DNA of 64,000 nucleotides from Sulfurovum sp. Its GTDB lineage: Bacteria; Campylobacterota; Campylobacteria; Campylobacterales; Sulfurovaceae. The stretch spans positions 124,001-188,000 of the forward strand of contig JAGXFO010000009.1 in assembly GCA_024637255.1 (NCBI GenBank), given 5' to 3'. The translations under genes and the position numbers were made by a program. Below the pieces are notes generated by a model, which saw nothing but the letters and a program-made list of their open reading frames with translations, did not search any database and was not told the origin of the DNA. This document shows positions 17,777-27,293 of the stretch, one piece after another (within the stretch, counting starts at the first letter, position 1; each line of letters starts with the position of its first letter).

Positions 17777-18672
17777 TGATAGCAATTGATTTGGGCTCCA
17801 ATACCCTGCGCGTACTGGAATATGATTGCGCTACAGGTCAACGGCTGTCAGAGTATGAAAAAGTAGTGAAAACAGCAGATGGTCTTGTGCAATATGGCAT
17901 TATCAATGATGAAGCCATAGCCAGAGTCATCTCAGCTATTAAAGATGCACAAGAGAAGATAGACTTTTCTTCTTCGGTGATAAAGGCAGTTACAACGGAG
18001 GCTATACGCAGGGCATCCAATGCAACTGAAGTACTTTTGCAAATTCAAAAAGAAACAGGTGTGGTATTTGAAATTATTTCAGGTACGGAAGAGGCAAGAC
18101 TCACTTTGCAAGCGGTGAAATATAGACTCTCCAAATTACATTATGCTGCAGATTCTTTTGTCCTTGTAGACATAGGCGGGGGTTCTACTGAACTTATTTT
18201 CCATTACGCTAACGAAACCATTGCTAAAAGTTTCCCCGTGGGCATAGTAACCATAGCACAAACCTATGAAACACTGGAAAACATTGAAAAGGCACTTGCG
18301 CAAGAAATGTCTGATATGCAAATATTTTCTGCCCAGATGTATGCAAGCAGAGGTAAGGTCCACTCTTTTATTGCTACAGCAGGCACACCTACCACAGTGT
18401 CAGCCATGAAATTAGGACAAACATACAAAACATATGATGCATCTAAAATTAATGGTATCTCACTTGAAAAAGATGAGTTGGATTTTTACTTGAAAAAACT
18501 ACTATCCATGTCATTCGAAGAGATGGAGATATCTGTAGGAACAGGACGCTCCGACCTTGTTGCAGCGGGGATACTCATCTATAAACAGCTTTATACACTA
18601 TTGGAATTTGACAGATGTGTAGTGATAGATGATGGTTTACGTGAGGGTGTGGCTTTGGAAGTATGCAAATAA
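17776..18672 (+). CDS. Ppx/GppA-family exopolyphosphatase/pppGpp phosphatase
   Basis: It starts with a GTG that shares one base with the ilvA stop, so it is probably translated from the ilvA transcript. The product has 298 residues and contains only the two actin-like ATPase domains: AIDLGSNTLRVLEYD at the start, TEEARLTLQAVKYRL and the phosphate loop VDIGGGSTELIFHY. It is much shorter than E. coli Ppx or GppA, lacking their C-terminal domains, a size common in this phylum. It likely hydrolyses polyphosphate or pppGpp. Confidence 0.88.
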   Translation: MIAIDLGSNTLRVLEYDCATGQRLSEYEKVVKTADGLVQYGIINDEAIARVISAIKDAQEKIDFSSSVIKAVTTEAIRRASNATEVLLQIQKETGVVFEIISGTEEARLTLQAVKYRLSKLHYAADSFVLVDIGGGSTELIFHYANETIAKSFPVGIVTIAQTYETLENIEKALAQEMSDMQIFSAQMYASRGKVHSFIATAGTPTTVSAMKLGQTYKTYDASKINGISLEKDELDFYLKKLLSMSFEEMEISVGTGRSDLVAAGILIYKQLYTLLEFDRCVVIDDGLREGVALEVCK

Positions 18673-18690
18673 ACTCTAATCTTTTTACGC

Positions 18691-18696
18691 TATAAT
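18691..18696 (+). promoter_or_regulatory. -10 box for ilvBH
   Basis: A perfect TATAAT preceded by a T-rich stretch lies 31 bases upstream of the ilvB start at 18728. Confidence 0.55.
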
Positions 18697-18727
18697 CAAA
18701 AAAATCTACAAAATGGAGTGTGTAATC

Positions 18728-20437
18728 ATGCAAATGTCTGGTGCACAAATGGTGTGTGAAGCAATTATCGCGGAGGGTGTGAAGACCGTATTTGGTTACC
18801 CTGGCGGCGCTATCATGCACGTTTATGATGAAATTTACAAACAAAATGGATTTAAACATATCTTGAATCGTCACGAACAGGCCTCTGTACACGCAGCAGA
18901 CGGATATGCAAGGGCCACAGGTGAAGTGGGTGTTGCTATGGTGACTTCCGGACCTGGGTTTACCAATGCGGTTACCGGACTCGCGACTGCGTACATGGAC
19001 TCTATTCCTTTGGTGGTCATTTCAGGGCAAGTACCTATGTCTCTTATAGGGACAGATGGTTTTCAGGAGATAGATGCAGTGGGTATTTCCAGACCATGTA
19101 CAAAGCATAACTTTTTGGTACGTTCACTTGAAGAGCTTCCGCGTATACTCAAAGAAGCATTTTATCTGGCACGTTCAGGCAGGCCTGGACCCATATTGGT
19201 AGATATACCTAAAGACATTACGGTAGATATTGGTGAGTTCGTGTATCCTGATTCTGTCAATATGCCTACCTATAAACCAACGTATAAAGGGAATCAAAAG
19301 CAGATTGAAAAAGCAGTTGAAGCGATTAAAACTGCTAAAAAACCTTTACTTTATATAGGTGGTGGTGTTGTGCTTTCAAATGCAAGTGACCTTGTACGTG
19401 AACTGGCACTTAAAACACAGATACCTGCGGTTGAAACGTTGATGGCACGAGGCGTTTTAGGTGCAAAAAATCCCTTGCTTCTTGGTATGCTTGGAATGCA
19501 TGGTAACTATGCATCAAACATGGCGATGTCCGAGACAGATCTGGTTATCTCTTTGGGCGCAAGATTTGATGACAGGGTAACAGGTAAGCTTTCAGAGTTT
19601 GCAAAATATGCTGATATTATCCATGTGGACATTGATGCTGCAAACATCGGTAAGCTTGTAGATGTTGATTATCCTATCGTAGGAGATATCACTGAAGTAG
19701 TGGAGGTGATGATTCCACTTCTTGAGGGTATTAATACAGACAGATATCAGGCATGGAGAGAGATATTGAAACGCTATGATACTCTGCATCCTCAGTCGTA
19801 TGTGGATTCTGATGAGGTGATTAAACCTCAGTGGGCCATAGAGCGTATCGGTGAGCTCGTAGGTGAAAATGCGATTATCACCTCAGATGTTGGACAGCAT
19901 CAAATGTGGGCAGCACAACACTATCCCTTTGATAGACCGCGCCAATGGATAAACTCTGGTGGTCTAGGAACGATGGGCTTTGGTTTTCCTGCAGCCTTAG
20001 GCGCAAAGATGGCTTTCCCGGACAAAACAGTCATCAACATCACAGGCGATGGATCTATACTTATGAACATGCAAGAGCTTGTTACAGCAGCAGAGTATAA
20101 GATACCAGTCATCAATATGATCCTCAATAATCACTTTTTGGGAATGGTGAGACAGTGGCAAACATTTTTTTATGAAAAGCGTTATTCTGAAACAGACTTG
20201 ACATTTCAGCCAAACTGGAAAGCTTTGGCGGAAGCCTGTGGGGGTATAGGGTATGATGTTACGACAAAAGAAGAATTTGATGCGGCTGTTAAAGATGCTA
20301 TAGCACAGGATAAAGTATGTTTTATGAACGTTATAGTGAATCGTTTTGAGGATGTTCTTCCTATGGTACCATCAGGTGGGGCACTTTTTAACATGATGTT
20401 GCCTCAAAAAGTAGACAGTAGTAAGGAGACGAAATAA
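18728..20437 (+). CDS. ilvB: Acetolactate synthase large subunit
   Basis: I chose the ATG at 18728 because GGAG (18715-18718) lies nine bases upstream; an ATG at 18713 is in frame but has no binding site. The product has about 569 residues. The ThDP-activating Glu is in NRHEQASVHAADGYAR, and the ThDP/Mg motif is GDGSILMNMQELVTAAEYK, followed by NMILNNHFLGMVRQWQ. The enzyme makes 2-acetolactate and 2-aceto-2-hydroxybutyrate for valine, leucine and isoleucine. Its stop overlaps the ilvH start by one base. Confidence 0.96.
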   Translation: MQMSGAQMVCEAIIAEGVKTVFGYPGGAIMHVYDEIYKQNGFKHILNRHEQASVHAADGYARATGEVGVAMVTSGPGFTNAVTGLATAYMDSIPLVVISGQVPMSLIGTDGFQEIDAVGISRPCTKHNFLVRSLEELPRILKEAFYLARSGRPGPILVDIPKDITVDIGEFVYPDSVNMPTYKPTYKGNQKQIEKAVEAIKTAKKPLLYIGGGVVLSNASDLVRELALKTQIPAVETLMARGVLGAKNPLLLGMLGMHGNYASNMAMSETDLVISLGARFDDRVTGKLSEFAKYADIIHVDIDAANIGKLVDVDYPIVGDITEVVEVMIPLLEGINTDRYQAWREILKRYDTLHPQSYVDSDEVIKPQWAIERIGELVGENAIITSDVGQHQMWAAQHYPFDRPRQWINSGGLGTMGFGFPAALGAKMAFPDKTVINITGDGSILMNMQELVTAAEYKIPVINMILNNHFLGMVRQWQTFFYEKRYSETDLTFQPNWKALAEACGGIGYDVTTKEEFDAAVKDAIAQDKVCFMNVIVNRFEDVLPMVPSGGALFNMMLPQKVDSSKETK

Positions 20438-20916
20438 TGGTAAATTCTATGAATGAAAGACGTGTTATTTCTGTTATCGTGTTGAATGAAAGTTCTGTTC
20501 TTGCGCGTATTACTGCACTGTTTGCAGGTCGTGGGTACAACATCGAGTCGCTCACAGTTGCACCTATTCCAAATAGTGAAATGTCACATATCACCATAGC
20601 AACCAATGGCTCGTCCAGGGTGATGGAGCAAATTACTAAACAGCTGCACAAGTTAGTACCTGTATACAAGGTTGTCGAGCATGAAGAGATGGTTGAAAAA
20701 GAAATGGTACTGGTAAAGTTCCCTATCGCGGAGAATCTTTCTGATGTTGCCGCTCTCTGCGCCGCCTATAATGGTGGTATCGTCAATGTAGGTAAAGAAA
20801 CGGTAATTGCCCAGGTAGCAGATGAGCCTTTGCGCGTACAGCATTTTATAGAAGCAGCACAACGTTATAATCCTTCTGAAATTGTACGTGGTGGTGTCGT
20901 GGCTATAGAGCGTTAG
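20437..20916 (+). CDS. ilvH: Acetolactate synthase small (regulatory) subunit
   Basis: The product has 159 residues, with an N-terminal ACT domain (RVISVIVLNESSVLARITAL, then FAGRGYNIESLTVAPI) and the usual IlvH C-terminal domain (EMVLVKFPIAENLSDVAALC). It binds the large subunit and gives feedback inhibition by valine. AAGGAG lies eight bases before the ATG, and the start overlaps the ilvB stop. Confidence 0.95.
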   Translation: MVNSMNERRVISVIVLNESSVLARITALFAGRGYNIESLTVAPIPNSEMSHITIATNGSSRVMEQITKQLHKLVPVYKVVEHEEMVEKEMVLVKFPIAENLSDVAALCAAYNGGIVNVGKETVIAQVADEPLRVQHFIEAAQRYNPSEIVRGGVVAIER

Positions 20917-20935
20917 CTTATTTTCTCCTATATTA

Positions 20936-20960
20936 CGTTTCCATCGCGAAGATGGAAACG
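20936..20960 (+). terminator. Terminator of the ilvBH operon
   Basis: A perfect 10-bp stem (CGTTTCCATC and GATGGAAACG) has a 5-base loop and is followed by GTTATTTT, 20 bases after the ilvH stop. lpxD starts only 29 bases later, so some read-through or an internal promoter is likely. Confidence 0.7.
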
Positions 20961-20988
20961 GTTATTTTATGCATAAAGGTATTTCCTT

Positions 20989-21945
20989 ATGATTTATAAA
21001 CTCTCCCAAATTGCGAAAGAAATACATATTGATTTTGATGATAATGACATTGATATTGATGGTATTCATACCCTTAGTGAGGCAGACAGCTCACAACTTA
21101 GCTTTTTTAATGCAGAAAAATACTTAGACCAGCTTCCCTACACCAAAGCAGCAGCAGTACTCATAGAAGAAAAATATGCAAAACTCTTGCCTTCTCATGC
21201 CGCGGCACTCATTACCGATGAACCGTATCTAAAGTTGGCAGAGGCTTCTAAGTTTTTTGCATATAAACTTGGAAACGAGACAGAAGCGCCTACTGTTGGC
21301 ATGCACTGTGATATAGATGTGAGTGTACGTTTTGGTAAAAATGTCACTTTGGGAGATAGTGTAATAGTCTTGGCAGGTTGCTATGTGGGAGATCATGTCA
21401 CTATTGGTTCAGGGACAATCCTTCATCCTAATGTAACTCTGTATCATCATACGAAAATCGGCGCTGAGTGCATTATTCACAGTGGCACGGTCATAGGGTG
21501 CGATGGCTATGGTTTTGCACATACAAAACAGGGTGAGCATGTCAAGATTTATCAAAATGGTAATGCTGTTGTCGAAGATAAGGTAGAGATAGGTGCAAAC
21601 TGTGCTATAGACAGGGCCGTGTTTGGCACTACCTATATACGTAAAGGCACGAAACTGGATAATCTTATACAAATAGCTCATAACTGCGATGTGGGCGAGC
21701 ATACCCTCTGTGCTGCCCAAGTTGGGCTTGCCGGCTCTACTATTTTGGGCAGAAATGTAGTGATGGGTGGTCAGAGTGCCACAGCAGGTCATTTGGAAGT
21801 TGGAGCATTTGCAACCATTGCAGGTAAGAGCGGGGTTACAAAGTCGCTTGAGGGCGGTAAAACGTATGCAGGATTTCCTGCTGTTGACCATAAAATATGG
21901 TTACGTATGCAAGCAAAGATTTCAGGGTTACTAAAGCGTAAATAA
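20989..21945 (+). CDS. lpxD: UDP-3-O-acylglucosamine N-acyltransferase LpxD
   Basis: The product has 318 residues. The N-terminal uridine-binding domain (LSFFNAEKYLDQLPYTKAAA) leads into a hexapeptide-repeat beta-helix. The catalytic stretch is IIHSGTVIGCDGYGFAHTKQ, and NLIQIAHNCDVGEHTLCAAQ carries the conserved histidine. LpxD adds the second hydroxyacyl chain in lipid A synthesis. It lies just downstream of the ilvBH terminator. Confidence 0.95.
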   Translation: MIYKLSQIAKEIHIDFDDNDIDIDGIHTLSEADSSQLSFFNAEKYLDQLPYTKAAAVLIEEKYAKLLPSHAAALITDEPYLKLAEASKFFAYKLGNETEAPTVGMHCDIDVSVRFGKNVTLGDSVIVLAGCYVGDHVTIGSGTILHPNVTLYHHTKIGAECIIHSGTVIGCDGYGFAHTKQGEHVKIYQNGNAVVEDKVEIGANCAIDRAVFGTTYIRKGTKLDNLIQIAHNCDVGEHTLCAAQVGLAGSTILGRNVVMGGQSATAGHLEVGAFATIAGKSGVTKSLEGGKTYAGFPAVDHKIWLRMQAKISGLLKRK

Positions 21946-21949
21946 TTTG

Positions 21950-21958
21950 TGATATAAT
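21950..21958 (+). promoter_or_regulatory. Extended -10 promoter of the 76-residue gene
   Basis: TGATATAAT lies 31 bases upstream of the ATG at 21990 and ends the 13-mer TTTGTGATATAAT (21946-21958), which starts immediately after the lpxD stop. Confidence 0.7.
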
Positions 21959-21989
21959 CATTTACATTAAAAAATTTAAAGGATAATAC

Positions 21990-22220
21990 ATGAGCGGAAA
22001 AGTAACCAAAATAGATGAAATGACATTAAGCGGTACAAAAGAAGGAAAGATTAGTATTAGTACAGTAGAGCAGCCCTATGGCCCAAAAAGCGAGAGTGTT
22101 GTGAGTATTGGGATATCACTTCAGGCAGGGGCAGAAGAGCCAGATTGGAAAGTCCATATCCCTAAAGCAAACATAGATGCAGTGATTGAAGCATTACAAG
22201 AAGCCAAAAAAAGTTTATAA
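21990..22220 (+). CDS. Small conserved-looking protein of unknown function
   Basis: A 76-residue soluble protein that I do not recognise. It has AAAGGA seven bases before the ATG and its own extended -10 promoter, so it is probably expressed. The composition is charged and beta-rich (TLSGTKEGKISISTV), with SVVSIGISLQAGAEEPDWKV and a C-terminal amphipathic helix (IDAVIEALQEAKKSL). There are no cysteines, signal peptide or membrane segment. Confidence 0.65.
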   Translation: MSGKVTKIDEMTLSGTKEGKISISTVEQPYGPKSESVVSIGISLQAGAEEPDWKVHIPKANIDAVIEALQEAKKSL

Positions 22221-22227
22221 TTTATGT

Positions 22228-22261
22228 GTAGATGCCAATGGCTTAGTCCACGAACATCTAC
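22228..22261. terminator. Possible bidirectional hairpin between convergent genes
   Basis: GTAGATG and CATCTAC form a 7-bp stem with a 20-base loop that contains a smaller GCCAATGGC dyad. It lies exactly between the stops of the 76-residue gene and the PAS gene. No T run is present, so the call is weak. Confidence 0.35.
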
Positions 22262-22707
22262 TCATCATGCATCATGACTTTGTATTGATTTAATGCTCTT
22301 TGCATCGAGTCTTTATCGGGGATTTTTCTTCCAGCAATATAGCCGACAATATTGCCTTTGTCATCGAGTTTTGGTTTTATCCATACCACAACATTGTAGT
22401 GCTTTCCTTCGTTTGTCATATTTCTGACATAGCCTTCCCAGTAGTTTCCATCTTTAATGGTTTCCCATAGCCCCTTAAAAGCCGCTTTTGGCATATCTGG
22501 ATGTCTGTTGATACTGTGCGGTGACCCGATGAGTTCTTCTTTTGAGTACCCTGTGAGGTCACAAAACTTACGGTTTGCATACGTGATGATACCTGCGGCA
22601 TCTGTTTCAGTGATCATAACCCCGCCGCTAAAAGTGACCTCTATGTCTACAGGAATGGGCTTGGTGATTTCTTTGCCGGTGATAATATTCTTTATTATTT
22701 TTCCCAT
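22258..22707 (-). CDS. Stand-alone PAS domain protein (Aer-like sensor module)
   Basis: The product has 149 residues and is essentially one PAS domain. It shows ITYANRKFCDLTGYSKEEL, INRHPDMPKAAFKGLW, GNYWEGYVRNMTNEGKHYN and a C-terminal IVGYIAGRKIPDKD. This resembles the FAD-binding PAS of the aerotaxis receptor Aer, but the methyl-accepting output domain is absent. It may deliver a redox or oxygen signal to a partner encoded elsewhere; this is inference. GGAG precedes the ATG. The 259-bp region to metH holds TATAAT at about 22875 and TACAAT at about 22933 but no gene. Confidence 0.8.
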   Translation of the reverse strand: MGKIIKNIITGKEITKPIPVDIEVTFSGGVMITETDAAGIITYANRKFCDLTGYSKEELIGSPHSINRHPDMPKAAFKGLWETIKDGNYWEGYVRNMTNEGKHYNVVVWIKPKLDDKGNIVGYIAGRKIPDKDSMQRALNQYKVMMHDE

Positions 22708-22966
22708 TTTGTCTCCAAGAATGATTGAGGGTTTGATTAAAAGCTTTTTTTAGGGCAGTATAAAATAAAAACCACCGTCATATTGCAGTTGGACAATTCT
22801 GCTTTAGAGCCATAACTTTTTGTCCTGATCTTATGATGAGTTTAGATTTTTATACATTTAACTTATAAAACATATAATACCTGCCACCAGCTTACGGCAT
22901 AATTATATTAACCCGAAATCAAACATACTTTGCTACAATTACAGAATCAAGATAAAGGGGCACTTT

Positions 22967-25900
22967 TTGTCTATAACAGAAACAATCAAATCATTTTTAC
23001 AGCAGCGTATACTTGTCATTGATGGTGCCATGGGTACGCAGATACAAGACCTTAAAGTACCAAGTGAAGCTTGGGTAGACGATAAAGGTATTGACCAAGA
23101 GGGTTGCAATGAGCTACTGAATCACACGGCACCCGAACTCATAAGTCGCATACACAAGCGTTACGCTATGGCAGGTGCGGATTTACTGAAAACCAATACC
23201 TTTGGAACGATGCCTTGGGTACTTGATGAGTACCAGATGGGTGAACGTGCGTATGAGCTCTCTAAAAAAGGTGCCCAACTTGTAAAGGCTATCTGTGATG
23301 AGTATGGAACGCAAGAATCACCCAAGTTTGTATTGGGGTCGATTGGGCCAGGAACCAAGCTGCCGTCACTCGGACATATTCATTATGATGAAATGTTTGA
23401 GGGGTATAAGCTTTGCGCCTTAGGTCTTATAGATGGGGGATGTGATATATTTCTCTTAGAGACTTGCCAAGATCCCTTACAGATAAAAGCTGCACTGCAT
23501 GCCTGTCAAGGGGCCAATGAAGAGAGAAATGTTCAACTTCCTATTATGGTTTCTGTAACGATTGAACTGAGCGGTTCGATGCTCATAGGCACAGATGTTA
23601 CGACCATCGTGACTATACTTGAACCTTTTGATATTCTTTCTCTTGGGTTTAACTGTGGTACGGGTCCAGATCAGGTAAAAAAACACTTAAAAACACTCTG
23701 CAAATTGTGCAATATACCTATTTCGGTACATGCCAATGCCGGGCTTCCCCAAAACCGTGGAGGATATACCTATTACCCTATGGGACCCGATGAATTTACA
23801 GCTAAACAGCTAGAATTTGCAGCCTTTGATGGCGTAAGTTTCTTGGGCGGATGTTGTGGTACTACACCACAGCACATACTGGCATTAAAAAAAGCTGTCG
23901 GAACGCTTGTGCCTAAAATTCCAACAGGGAGCATAGAACCAAGCATTGCTTCATTGTTTAACAGTACCGAGCTTTTTCAGAAACCAGCACCACTGCTCAT
24001 AGGAGAACGTTCCAACTCTACGGGCTCAAAGGCTTTTCGTGAGCTGATTATTGCCAGTGATTATGAGGGTACGATCACCGTGGGTCAGGCGCAGGTAAGA
24101 GATGGTGCACATTGTCTCGATGTCAACGTTGAATTTGCAGGGCGTGATGGCGCGCTAGATATGAAAGCCATTATGGGGCTATATAATCAAAAAATTCCAC
24201 TGCCTCTTATGCCTGATGCTACACGGGTACATACGATGGAAGAGGGACTCAAATGTATAGGCGGAAAACCCATCATAAACTCTGTAAACCTTGAAGATGG
24301 TGTTGAGAAATTTCATGCCATTTGTAAATTAGCCAAAAAATTTGGTACAGCGTTAGTGTGTTTGACCATTGATGAAGTGGGTATGGCAAAAACTACAGAA
24401 GATAAAGTGGCACAAGCTGAGCGCATGTATGATATGGCGGTAAACGGCCATGGCATTGATCCTAGGAATCTAATCTTTGATATGCTTACTTTTACGGTAG
24501 GGTCTGGTGACCTGGAGTACCGTGATGCAGCTATTCAGACACTTGAGGCTATACGCGAGTTGCATATACGACATCCTGAAGTTGGCTCTACCTTGGGGCT
24601 TTCTAATATTTCGTTTGGCTTAGATGTCAATGCCAGACGTTATTTAAATTCAGTTTTTTTGCACCATTGTTTAGGAGCTGGATTAACGACAGTGATTATC
24701 AATGTGAAACATATTATACCATTGGCTAAAATGAGTGAAGAGGATAAATCTATCTGCGAAGAGTTACTTTTTGCGCCCAATGACCAGTCATTGTTTAAAT
24801 TTATAGAACACTTCTCGGATACAGTGATAGACGATGAAGCAAATGATGAAGCCTATGAAGCGATGAATAACGAAGAGAAGATAGCACAACTTCTACTCGA
24901 TGGTGACAAAGAACGTATGATACCGCTTGTTGAAGAGGCACGACATGAGATAGAAGCAGACCAAATTGTAAACGAGATACTCATAGATGCTATGAAAGTA
25001 GTAGGTGAACTCTTTGGTTCAGGACAAATGCAGCTACCGTTTGTACTTCAGTCTGCGGAGACCATGAAGACAACAGTGGATTATCTAAACCCGTACCTCA
25101 CCAAACAGGAAAAGGACACAGACACCACACTGGTCATAGGTACAGTGAGAGGCGATGTGCATGATGTGGGCAAAAACCTTGTAGACATCATCCTATCAAA
25201 TAACGGTTTTAAAGTAGTCAACGTAGGAATCAAAACAGATTTACAAGAGTACTTAGATGTAGTAGAAAGGCAACCCATTCAAGCTATCGGGATGTCAGGA
25301 CTACTTGTAAAGTCTACAGCTGTCATGAAAGACAATTTAGAAGCCATGGCAGAGATGGGTATGACTATTCCTGTACTGTTGGGCGGTGCTGCACTTACAC
25401 GTTCTTTTGTGGATGACTTTTGTCGGCCTATTTACAAAGGCCCTATTTTTTACTGTCGCGATGCTTTTGATGGGGTTATCGCCATGACCCGCATAGAAAA
25501 GTACAACGAAGATAATTCGGTAGGACTTGACACACGTTTAGCGGGAGATATGGTTGAGCGTGAAGAGAAAGTTAAAAAAGAGGTAGTCATTCCTCCGTTT
25601 GCGCAACTAAAGATGCCAGAACCACAACCTGTACCCACACCACCATTTTGGGGTAGACGCGTGCTTCAAAAAGAAGACCTCGACTTAGATATGATTTTTA
25701 ACTGGGTAAATCAAAAAACAGTGATTAAGTTTCATTGGGGGTATAAGTCTAAAGGTATGACAAAAGAGGCATATCAGAAGCTTCTGGACAAAACCGTTTA
25801 CCCTGCATATGAGCGTTTGAAAAGAGAGTTTATAGAAAAAGAATTGTTTGAACCGACTATTATCTATGGTTACTACCCCTGCAGAAGTGAAGATCAGGCC

Positions 25901-26470
25901 TTGTATCTTTTTGATGAGAGTGAGGGCTGGAATGTGGATGAAAATGCTAACCGTGAACCTTTGGACCATGTTATAGGCAGGGCTGTAGGTACTTTTTCTT
26001 TCCCAAGACAAAGCAAAAAACCACACCGCGCTCTGTCTGACTTTTTTCATCATGACAGACATGATGTCATGCCGCTTACTTGTGTAAGTGCAGGTTCAAA
26101 GTTCTCAGCCTATGAAAAAGAGCTGTATGATGCAGGTAAATATCTGGAGTACAACATGGTTCATGGCTTCTCTGTAGAGCTTGCAGAAGCTTTAGCAGAA
26201 GTAGCACATAAGCAGATACGTCTAGACCTAAACATCGCAGACAATGAAGGCTCTTCCTTGCGTGATGTGCGTATGAACCGTTATCAGGGTGCCAGGTATT
26301 CCTTCGGGTATCCTGCCTGTCCAGATTTGGAGCAGAGTAAACTCATCTTTGATCTGCTCAAGCCAGAAGAGTTTGGTATAGAGTTGAGTGAGACTTTTCA
26401 GATACATCCAGAGCAGAGCACGACAGCATTAGTGGTACATCACGCTAAGGCTACGTATTACGCAGTATAG
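22967..26470 (+). CDS. metH: Cobalamin-dependent methionine synthase MetH
   Basis: A TTG start at 22967 is supported by AAGGGG six bases upstream. The product has 1167 residues and all four MetH modules. The homocysteine domain has the zinc cysteines in SLGFNCGTGPDQ and FLGGCCGTTPQH. The pterin domain has LIGERSNSTGSKAF. The cobalamin domain has VRGDVHDVGKNLVDIILSN, with the His ligand near residue 732. The C-terminal reactivation domain ends with RYSFGYPACPDLEQSKLI. MetH methylates homocysteine from methyl-tetrahydrofolate. No recognisable cobalamin or SAM riboswitch is seen in the leader. Confidence 0.96.
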   Translation: MSITETIKSFLQQRILVIDGAMGTQIQDLKVPSEAWVDDKGIDQEGCNELLNHTAPELISRIHKRYAMAGADLLKTNTFGTMPWVLDEYQMGERAYELSKKGAQLVKAICDEYGTQESPKFVLGSIGPGTKLPSLGHIHYDEMFEGYKLCALGLIDGGCDIFLLETCQDPLQIKAALHACQGANEERNVQLPIMVSVTIELSGSMLIGTDVTTIVTILEPFDILSLGFNCGTGPDQVKKHLKTLCKLCNIPISVHANAGLPQNRGGYTYYPMGPDEFTAKQLEFAAFDGVSFLGGCCGTTPQHILALKKAVGTLVPKIPTGSIEPSIASLFNSTELFQKPAPLLIGERSNSTGSKAFRELIIASDYEGTITVGQAQVRDGAHCLDVNVEFAGRDGALDMKAIMGLYNQKIPLPLMPDATRVHTMEEGLKCIGGKPIINSVNLEDGVEKFHAICKLAKKFGTALVCLTIDEVGMAKTTEDKVAQAERMYDMAVNGHGIDPRNLIFDMLTFTVGSGDLEYRDAAIQTLEAIRELHIRHPEVGSTLGLSNISFGLDVNARRYLNSVFLHHCLGAGLTTVIINVKHIIPLAKMSEEDKSICEELLFAPNDQSLFKFIEHFSDTVIDDEANDEAYEAMNNEEKIAQLLLDGDKERMIPLVEEARHEIEADQIVNEILIDAMKVVGELFGSGQMQLPFVLQSAETMKTTVDYLNPYLTKQEKDTDTTLVIGTVRGDVHDVGKNLVDIILSNNGFKVVNVGIKTDLQEYLDVVERQPIQAIGMSGLLVKSTAVMKDNLEAMAEMGMTIPVLLGGAALTRSFVDDFCRPIYKGPIFYCRDAFDGVIAMTRIEKYNEDNSVGLDTRLAGDMVEREEKVKKEVVIPPFAQLKMPEPQPVPTPPFWGRRVLQKEDLDLDMIFNWVNQKTVIKFHWGYKSKGMTKEAYQKLLDKTVYPAYERLKREFIEKELFEPTIIYGYYPCRSEDQALYLFDESEGWNVDENANREPLDHVIGRAVGTFSFPRQSKKPHRALSDFFHHDRHDVMPLTCVSAGSKFSAYEKELYDAGKYLEYNMVHGFSVELAEALAEVAHKQIRLDLNIADNEGSSLRDVRMNRYQGARYSFGYPACPDLEQSKLIFDLLKPEEFGIELSETFQIHPEQSTTALVVHHAKATYYAV

Positions 26471-26489
26471 TTAAAAAAAGGTAAATTTT

Positions 26490-27251
26490 ATGCATAAAGT
26501 AATCAAAAGTGATATTGTCGACTCGCTGAAAGAAGAGTTAAACCATCATCCCATTTATAAAGCGGTGCAAAGCATAGATGAGTTGAAATGCTTTATGGAA
26601 CATCATGTTTTTTCAGTATGGGATTTTATGTCATTGGTAAAATATTTACAGGGTATCATTGCACCCACCGGAGCACCTTGGGTACCCCCACGTGACCCTG
26701 AGTTGAGTCGTTTTATTAATGAAATTGTCCTTGAAGAAGAGTCTGATGAAGCGCTTGGAAAAGAGGGCTTTTTAAGCCATTTTGAAATCTATTTGCTTGC
26801 AATGGAAGAGGTTGGCGCAGACACCTCTAAAATTAGACATTTTGTCCATGTTGTAGGCACAGATGGAGTAGAGGCAGCTTTAGAATTGCCTGATATACCA
26901 GAAGCTTCAAGATCTTTTGTGAAAAGCACGTTTGGATTTATCAAAGAGGGTCAACCACATCGTGCTGCTGCAGCATTTTCTTTAGGAAGGGAAGATATTA
27001 TTCCTTTGATGTTTAAAGCTGTTCTCAAATCAATAGGGGTTTCTAAAAAAGTTGCACCTATTTTCCATTATTATCTAGAAAGGCATATTCATCTAGATGA
27101 AGGATTTCATGGACCACTGGCATTGAGGCTACTTGATCAAATGTGTCAAGACGATATGCGTAAGACAGAAGAAGCGACAACTTCTGCAAAAGAAGCTATT
27201 AAGGCTCGTATTGTATTTTGGGATGGGGTATTGGCCCAAATACAGGCATAA
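26490..27251 (+). CDS. DUF3050 protein, heme-oxygenase-like fold
   Basis: The product has 253 residues and looks all-helical. DUF3050 features are LNHHPIYKAVQSIDELKCFM, EHHVFSVWDFMSLVKYLQ, FINEIVLEEESDEA, FLSHFEIYLLAMEEVG and a late YYLERHIHLDEGFHGPLA. The repeated His/Glu positions in several helices resemble the metal-ligand pattern of heme-oxygenase-like diiron proteins, so an iron-dependent oxidase is plausible but unproven. It starts 19 bases after metH in the same direction and is probably co-transcribed. Confidence 0.72.
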   Translation: MHKVIKSDIVDSLKEELNHHPIYKAVQSIDELKCFMEHHVFSVWDFMSLVKYLQGIIAPTGAPWVPPRDPELSRFINEIVLEEESDEALGKEGFLSHFEIYLLAMEEVGADTSKIRHFVHVVGTDGVEAALELPDIPEASRSFVKSTFGFIKEGQPHRAAAAFSLGREDIIPLMFKAVLKSIGVSKKVAPIFHYYLERHIHLDEGFHGPLALRLLDQMCQDDMRKTEEATTSAKEAIKARIVFWDGVLAQIQA

Positions 27252-27293
27252 TCTAATTATTTCACTTGTGACAGCAATGTCCATTTCTGCAAG

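Noticed and set aside
22708..22966. A possible cobalamin or SAM riboswitch before metH
   Set aside because: The region has a GCCACCAGC stretch and a weak GGACAA/TTGTCC pair but no conserved riboswitch core; it reads as promoter DNA.
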